A DNA stretch of 19,175 nucleotides from JBAVEL01 sp049587715 (GTDB taxonomy: Bacteria > Bacteroidota > Ignavibacteria > UBA10030 > UBA6906): contig JBAVEL010000061.1 of the NCBI GenBank assembly GCA_049587715.1, positions 1 through 19,175 of the forward strand, in the 5' to 3' direction. Made by a program: the position numbers and the translations under genes. The notes under the pieces were generated by a model. It ran no database searches, was not told where the DNA came from, and saw only the letters and a list, made by a program, of their open reading frames with translations. Positions 15,924 through 19,175 of this stretch are shown piece by piece (positions within the stretch are counted from its first letter, which is position 1; each line of letters starts with the position of its first letter).

Positions 15924-15952
15924 TTGCCTTCCCGTCCGTGCTTTCGTATCTT
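15924..15952 (+). promoter_or_regulatory. putative promoter of the tRNA-His gene
   Basis: TTGCCT (15924-15929), a 17-base spacer and TATCTT (15947-15952). A transcript would start near 15959, about 88 bases before the tRNA. Its hexamers and spacing match the M20 promoter. Confidence 0.6.
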
Positions 15953-16046
15953 GAAGAACCTTATCGCGGCGCCGGTTTGCGCGGCTCCTTCCTCCGTGGC
16001 GAGGGTCCGTCGGCCTGGAGGAGAAGCTTCAGCCGGTTCCTGCTCT

Positions 16047-16101
16047 GCTGGCGTAGCTCAGTTGGTTAGAGCACCAGATTGTGGATCTGGGGGTCATAGG
16101 T
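16047..16101 (+). tRNA. tRNA-His(GTG), 3' end missing at an integration junction
   Basis: The 5' part folds normally: acceptor strand GCTGGCG (16047-16053), T8-A9, D-stem GCTC/GAGC (16056-16059/16069-16072), and anticodon stem CCAGA/TCTGG (16074-16078/16086-16090) with loop TTGTGGA, so the anticodon is GTG (16081-16083). The variable loop GGGTC and a 5' T-stem strand ATAGG plus T54 (16101) follow. After that the sequence neither closes the T-stem (CCTAT expected) nor supplies the 3' acceptor CGCCAGC. Position -1 is T, whereas bacterial tRNA-His normally carries an encoded G-1. The gene is therefore split or defective here, directly before an integrase gene. Confidence 0.75.
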
Positions 16102-16168
16102 AGAACCAGCCTGCAATCAGCGTCTTCCCCACGTGTGCCAACGGACCTGCTACCTGAAAGGGTCAGCA

Positions 16169-17194
16169 ATGTCCGATCCTACCCCGTTCTCCCTGTTCAA
16201 ACGCTCCAATGGAGTGTACTACATCAAGTACTCCCAGGACGGTCGTACCCGCTGGAAGTCCACCCGCCGGACAGTCAAGGCCGAGGCTCTGAAGGCGCTA
16301 TCGGCGTTCAGCCAACTCTGTCAAGATAACCCCCCTTCGGTCTTGCTATCCCGCTTCCTGGAGGACTATCTCGCCTATTCCAAGGTCAACCATGCCCCAA
16401 GAACCCATGAATGCTACAGGTTCATCCTGAAGCGATTTCTGACCTCCATAGGGGATTGCCTGCTGAGCCAGGTAAGCCCCAAACAGGTGGATGACTACAA
16501 GACCAGGCGGCTCCGGGCCGTTTCCCCCCCGACACTGAATATCGAGCTGCGGACACTGAGGGCAGCGTTCGGGGTAGCTGTCCGGTGGAAACTGATCAAG
16601 GACAGCCCATTCGAAGGTGCCCGCCTGGCATCCGTACCTGAGCGCACACCGGCCTTCATGTCGAAGACCGATTTCGAGAAGTTCCTCTCGGTCGTATCCG
16701 AGAGGTGGCTGAAGGAGTTGGCGGTTTTCGCCGTAGCAACGGGGTTGAGAAGGGGAGAACTCCTGAACCTCAGATGGGAGGACGTTGACCTTCCTCGTAG
16801 GATCCTGCATGTCCAGAGCAGTCATGGCTTCACGACCAAACACGGACGAAGGCGCACGATCCCCCTGGGAGATGCGGCACTCTCAATTTTGCAGTCGAAG
16901 AAGACAGCAGCCCTCGGTCCACTCGTATTCACGCGCAAAGGCCGCAGTATCGGGGAGAGCTATCTCACTCACCAGTTTAAGAAGTATGTGCGGCTTGCGA
17001 ACCTGAACGAGAACCTCCACTGGCACTCCATGAGACACACCTTTGCCAGCTGGCTCGTTCAGGATGGCGCCTCGCTCTTTGAGGTTCAGAAGTTGCTCGG
17101 CCACTCATCCACCACCACCACCTTGGTCTATAGCCATTTACAGCCCGAACAACTCCACTGCACCGTCAACAGGATTGCAGTCTCTCTGAACTAA
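16169..17194 (+). CDS. tyrosine recombinase / phage-type integrase
   Basis: 341 residues. The N-terminal part (about 1-60, FKRSNGVYYIKYSQDGRTRW) is a short arm-binding-like beta domain. A SAM-like core-binding domain follows (about 62-150), then the catalytic domain with all active residues: R in TGLRRGELLNLRWED, K in TKHGRRRTIPL, H-x-x-R in HSMRHTFASWLV, H in LLGHSS and the nucleophile Y in TTLVYSHL. It should therefore be active in site-specific integration and excision. ATG 16169 is chosen because AAGGG at 16158-16162 lies 6 bases upstream; a GTG at 16133 has no such site. It lies about 70 bases after the tRNA-His fragment and points away from it, the usual layout for tRNA-targeting islands. 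Codon use is less GC-biased than in the host genes. Confidence 0.93.
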   Translation: MSDPTPFSLFKRSNGVYYIKYSQDGRTRWKSTRRTVKAEALKALSAFSQLCQDNPPSVLLSRFLEDYLAYSKVNHAPRTHECYRFILKRFLTSIGDCLLSQVSPKQVDDYKTRRLRAVSPPTLNIELRTLRAAFGVAVRWKLIKDSPFEGARLASVPERTPAFMSKTDFEKFLSVVSERWLKELAVFAVATGLRRGELLNLRWEDVDLPRRILHVQSSHGFTTKHGRRRTIPLGDAALSILQSKKTAALGPLVFTRKGRSIGESYLTHQFKKYVRLANLNENLHWHSMRHTFASWLVQDGASLFEVQKLLGHSSTTTTLVYSHLQPEQLHCTVNRIAVSLN

Positions 17195-17567
17195 TTCCTA
17201 TCGTACCGTCATTGCCTCTCAGGGGGCGACTCATTGACAGGTCGCTAGTCTGGCTCTCTGGAAAAGGGGCTCTTGAGCTCGCTAAGGCTCACAAGACCTA
17301 GGTTCTATCCCCAAGGAGAATCCGTACTAGTCTCTTCTGGATGATTGGTTGCACCTTAGGGATCTAGCCGCCTAGCCTGGTCAGAGATGAAACCCCTGGA
17401 CAGATGTAATCGGGGGACGGCATCACAAGCAAGCATGCCTAAGGCATTCAATGGGAATGTTAGCTTGGTACCGGTTCTTTAGGACCAAATCGATCAAAGG
17501 GCGAAGAACGGAACGCGGATGATGTAAGACCCAGATTGACTAGAAGTCTCGATATGCAACTGAATTC
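17195..17567. other. gene-poor stretch after the integrase
   Basis: I see no convincing coding region in these 373 bases; stops occur in all frames and composition is near 50% G+C. A TTGACA at 17234 has no acceptable -10 at 16-18 bases. A short imperfect hairpin (TGAGC/GCTCA around 17275-17290) is the only structure noticed. It may hold attachment-related sequence or an untranslated RNA ending at the terminator at 17568. Confidence 0.4.
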
Positions 17568-17602
17568 GGCCCGTGGGCAAATGCTTGCGGGCCTTTTCGT
17601 TT
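17568..17602 (+). terminator. intrinsic terminator inside the element
   Basis: GGCCCG (17568-17573) pairs with CGGGCC (17588-17593). The stem extends inwards through three G-T wobbles and two G-C pairs to a small AAAT loop, and TTTTCGTTT follows. It would end + strand transcription from the integrase or from an RNA in the preceding gap, and separates it from the regulator operon. Confidence 0.75.
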
Positions 17603-17932
17603 GCCCGCCGCTAGATTATCAGAAGACTCAAGGGATAGCAAAGCGTCCGACTACCCCACTTCCCGAGGAGCGCGCTCCGATAGGTGTACCCTCTAAAGAA
17701 ATCGAAGTTCAACCTCTGTCTCCAGATCGGATTGGGGCCACCGTGTGCGAAACTTGCGTACCGGTCCTCTAGATGAGGACTTAATCCATTGAGATGGGCA
17801 AGCTCAAGTCCCGACACAGGGACCTACACTCAGAATTACTGGCAGCTCTCGCGTTGGCGCGCTACTATTAGGTAGTCGACTTAAAGGTATCAGCGTTGTA
17901 GATTGCTAATCCAGGCCAAAGACCCAGACACA
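17603..17932. other. leader region of the XRE-nuclease-helicase operon
   Basis: No gene is recognised in these 330 bases. The region must carry the promoter of the downstream operon, but no convincing -35/-10 pair could be assigned. CTACT-ATTA-GGTAG (17862-17875) and the perfect palindrome AGTCGACT (17874-17881) lie 50-70 bases before the regulator gene and are candidate operator sequences for it. Confidence 0.35.
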
Positions 17933-18136
17933 ATGCGAATTGCAGAGCAGATCGGTCTCCGGATTCGGTCGTTGCGGCTAGAGAAGGGATGGTCTCAAGA
18001 GGAGCTAGCCTTTCGCTCCCAGATGCACCGGGCCTACATTGGACACATAGAGCGAGGTGAGAGGAACATAAGCATAGCAACGCTTGAGAAAGTCGCAGGT
18101 GCCCTCGGAGTGAAAGTGCGAGTTTTCTTCCCTTGA
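17933..18136 (+). CDS. XRE-family HTH regulator, restriction-modification C-protein type
   Basis: 67 residues from ATG 17933 (77 if TTG 17903 is used; neither has a good ribosome site). The whole protein is one helix-turn-helix domain: IGLRIRSLRLEKGWSQEEL, then the recognition region with R-A-Y-I-G-H-I-E-R-G-E-R-N-I-S, and a final LGVKVRVFF. The HRAYIGHIERGERNIS type of sequence is characteristic of small controller proteins and of XRE regulators in restriction-modification and other defence loci, where they autoregulate and delay expression of the toxic partner. It is followed 21 bases later by a nuclease-like gene with its own ribosome site, so a C-protein role over that operon is likely (inference). 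It is in the low-G+C element. Confidence 0.85.
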   Translation: MRIAEQIGLRIRSLRLEKGWSQEELAFRSQMHRAYIGHIERGERNISIATLEKVAGALGVKVRVFFP

Positions 18137-18140
18137 CTAT

Positions 18141-18151
18141 CACTAGGAGTG
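18141..18151 (+). promoter_or_regulatory. inverted repeat over the nuclease-like gene's ribosome site
   Basis: CACT-AGG-AGTG is a perfect 4-3-4 inverted repeat that contains the AGGAG ribosome-binding site (18145-18149) of the gene starting at 18158. Its geometry resembles C-protein half-operators (GACT-N3-AGTC), so it might be a binding site or a small RNA structure. This is a short match and could be chance. Confidence 0.25.
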
Positions 18152-18157
18152 CTCTCC

Positions 18158-18901
18158 ATGGCCAAGCTCACTAGAATCCCTATACCATCGTGGGCATACG
18201 AAGTTGCCCTTGGAATTTGTCTGGCAAGGCAGAAGAGATATCGTCACCAATTCATCACCAAGAAGCTGAAAGACATCGCCGGGGACGATGAGATGTTGAA
18301 GAAGGACATCGAAGGTGTAATTGGTTATGTTGGAGACATTTCTGCCTGTCTCTGGTTTGGCCTGGATCCCAAGGAGGAGTTGCGTTCGATGATAGTTGAC
18401 ACAGAACTCCTAGCCCATAGAGATGAGTATGACGTACTCTTCCGGGGGTGGCGGGTAGACGTAAAGACTGAGATATACCCCGCAGAGAAGTTCGAGCGGG
18501 CGATAACCAAAGAACTTGGCGTGAAGGAGACTTATGGATGCCGCCTTATCAACATCAACCATTTCTTGGAGAACTCTGGTTCTGTTGACAAGTACGTTTT
18601 TGCGACCATCGATGATCCTCACCCACAGAAGGCAAGATACTGGATCCCAATTGGCTGGGTCGACAAATCCGATGTGACCAGAATCTGCCCTGAACCGAAA
18701 TCGTACACTCCCAGTGGAGCTCGGCTGTGGACCAAAGCTTACATTATTCCCAATCTTGAACTGAGGGACCTACAGGAGCTCACAAGTCTTGAGCCTAAGC
18801 CGGGGGTGGCATTGCTGACCCGCTCAAGCACTGACGAGAAGATAGATAGCCTGGGTCGTGACAAATACAATGCCCTGCTGGGCAAAGTCGGATTGTCGTA
18901 A
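18158..18901 (+). CDS. putative PD-(D/E)XK-fold nuclease, unknown family
   Basis: 247 residues from ATG 18158, which has AGGAG 8 bases upstream (GTG 18149 overlaps that site and is less likely). No named family is recognised. The middle carries a restriction-endonuclease-like signature: helix IEGVIGYVGDISACLWFG with E52, strand YDVLFRGWRV with D92, then D101-V-K103 (RVDVKTE), in the order E...D...DxK found in PD-(D/E)XK nucleases such as the GxxGE-type and Hjc-like groups. A later YVFATIDDP and a WIPIGWVDKSDV segment resemble core strands of such folds. The charged N-terminal ~50 residues and C-terminal ~80 are not recognised. It is followed with no gap by a UvrD-family helicase gene and preceded by a C-protein-like regulator, which suggests a nuclease-helicase pair. 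Activity and target are unknown. Confidence 0.65.
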   Translation: MAKLTRIPIPSWAYEVALGICLARQKRYRHQFITKKLKDIAGDDEMLKKDIEGVIGYVGDISACLWFGLDPKEELRSMIVDTELLAHRDEYDVLFRGWRVDVKTEIYPAEKFERAITKELGVKETYGCRLININHFLENSGSVDKYVFATIDDPHPQKARYWIPIGWVDKSDVTRICPEPKSYTPSGARLWTKAYIIPNLELRDLQELTSLEPKPGVALLTRSSTDEKIDSLGRDKYNALLGKVGLS

Positions 18902-19175
18902 ATGCCCTTTCCCTCTGCTGCACAATCCAAGGCCATAGTACACAGCGGGGGACATCTACAAATAGTGTCATGCGCAGGATCTGGTAAGACGGAAACGATC
19001 ACTGCGCGAATAGTCCGCTTGCTATGCAGCGGAGTTCCTGCGAGTCAGGTAGTTGCCTTCACCTTCACAGAGAAAGCGGCCAGGGAACTGCGAGATCGAA
19101 TTGTTAGACGCGTGCAGGAGGGGGCAAAGTCGAGTGCGACTCTTGCAGATGCCAGCCGGGATCTTGGTAGTCTCC
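18902..19175 (+). CDS. UvrD/Rep-family superfamily 1 DNA helicase (3' end outside window)
   Basis: The first 91 codons are visible. ATG 18902 directly follows the TAA of the upstream gene, so translation is probably coupled; no separate ribosome site is evident. The N-terminus has a Q-motif-like SAAQSKAI, Walker A CAGSGKTET (about residues 24-32), and motif Ia VVAFTFTEKAARELRDRI (about 54-71), all typical of UvrD/PcrA/Rep and AddA-like SF1A helicases. Whether a nuclease domain is fused at the C-terminus cannot be seen. Known defence systems pair UvrD-like helicases with a nuclease (for example Gabija GajB with GajA), but the partner here is not a GajA-like OLD-family ATPase/TOPRIM protein. 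It is probably the effector or motor partner of the PD-(D/E)XK-like protein. Confidence 0.88.
   Translation, partial: MPFPSAAQSKAIVHSGGHLQIVSCAGSGKTETITARIVRLLCSGVPASQVVAFTFTEKAARELRDRIVRRVQEGAKSSATLADASRDLGSL

Larger units (their letters stand above)
16102..19175 (+). mobile_element. integrative element in tRNA-His, left end (continues past window)
   Basis: The left limit is the break in the tRNA-His T-arm near 16101. Inside are a tyrosine recombinase, a long gene-poor stretch, and an XRE - nuclease-like - UvrD helicase operon still open at the window end. G+C drops visibly from the host level to about half, with A/T-ending codons becoming common. AGGTAG (16098-16103) and CTACCT (16150-16155) form an inverted repeat around the junction that might be a recombinase site. 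The right end and att repeat are outside the window. Confidence 0.75.

Noticed and set aside
17234..17262. TTGACA as a promoter -35
   Set aside because: No acceptable -10 at 16-18 bases; the bases there read TCTGGA.
17285..17320. Stretch around GACCTAGGTTCTATCCCC as a displaced tRNA T-arm or tRNA-Leu anticodon arm
   Set aside because: The flanking bases do not pair to make a T-stem or anticodon stem, and no acceptor or D-arm is present.
17536..17772. 78-codon + strand open frame in the element
   Set aside because: The strong intrinsic terminator at 17568-17602 lies inside it, there is no ribosome site, and the translation resembles no protein.
1..19175. CRISPR arrays, rRNA genes and insertion sequences
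   Set aside because: No regularly spaced repeats, rRNA-like conserved blocks or transposase genes were seen anywhere in the window.

Overview
The window comes from a GC-rich (roughly two-thirds G+C by eye), diderm bacterium. The chromosomal part encodes outer-membrane machinery (an Omp85/BamA-type protein), a GWxTD-domain secreted protein, a DUF3108 protein and a lipoprotein with a C-terminal FISUMP domain. That combination suggests the FCB supergroup in the broad sense (Krumholzibacteriota, Eisenbacteria, Latescibacterota, Zixibacteria or Gemmatimonadota-like lineages). The exact phylum is inference.

Region 1 (1-9082, all + strand) is one tightly packed transcription unit: DUF3108 protein (5' end outside the window), deoxyhypusine-synthase-like protein, CPBP membrane protease, CdsA, RimO, GWxTD protein, BamA/TamA-family protein, RNase HII and a YraN-family protein. 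Stops and starts overlap as GTGA/ATGA at several junctions, so translational coupling is likely. It mixes phospholipid synthesis, outer-membrane assembly, ribosomal protein modification and nucleic-acid housekeeping. The order cdsA - bamA-like - rnhB recalls the proteobacterial cdsA-bamA-rnhB cluster.

Region 2 (9083-11828, +) starts with a 342-base gap holding a possible frameshifted gene remnant and a promoter. It continues with the widespread trio carbamoyltransferase (NodU/CmcH) - SxtJ membrane protein - DUF5989 micro-membrane protein (55 aa). The trio runs convergently into, and overlaps by 16 bp, an alpha/beta hydrolase on the minus strand (11813-12655).

Region 3 (12656-16046, +) holds an M20 dipeptidase with a clear promoter and an intrinsic terminator, a small single-span membrane protein, and a lipoprotein with two Fn3-like modules and a FISUMP domain. 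Three promoter-like sequences of the form TTGCCY-N17-TATMTT (one with a weaker -35) lie before the carbamoyltransferase, the M20 peptidase and the tRNA.

Region 4 (16047-19175) is an integrative element at a tRNA-His(GTG) gene. The tRNA is intact through the anticodon arm and the 5' T-stem strand, then diverges, so its 3' end is missing at this junction. A complete tyrosine recombinase follows. After about 700 bases with no recognisable gene but a good terminator come an XRE/C-protein-like regulator, a 247-aa protein with PD-(D/E)XK nuclease hallmarks, and the start of a UvrD-family helicase that runs off the window. Base composition is clearly lower in G+C and codon use is more mixed than in the host part. 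The regulator-nuclease-helicase operon is the best candidate here for an undescribed defence or DNA-processing system.
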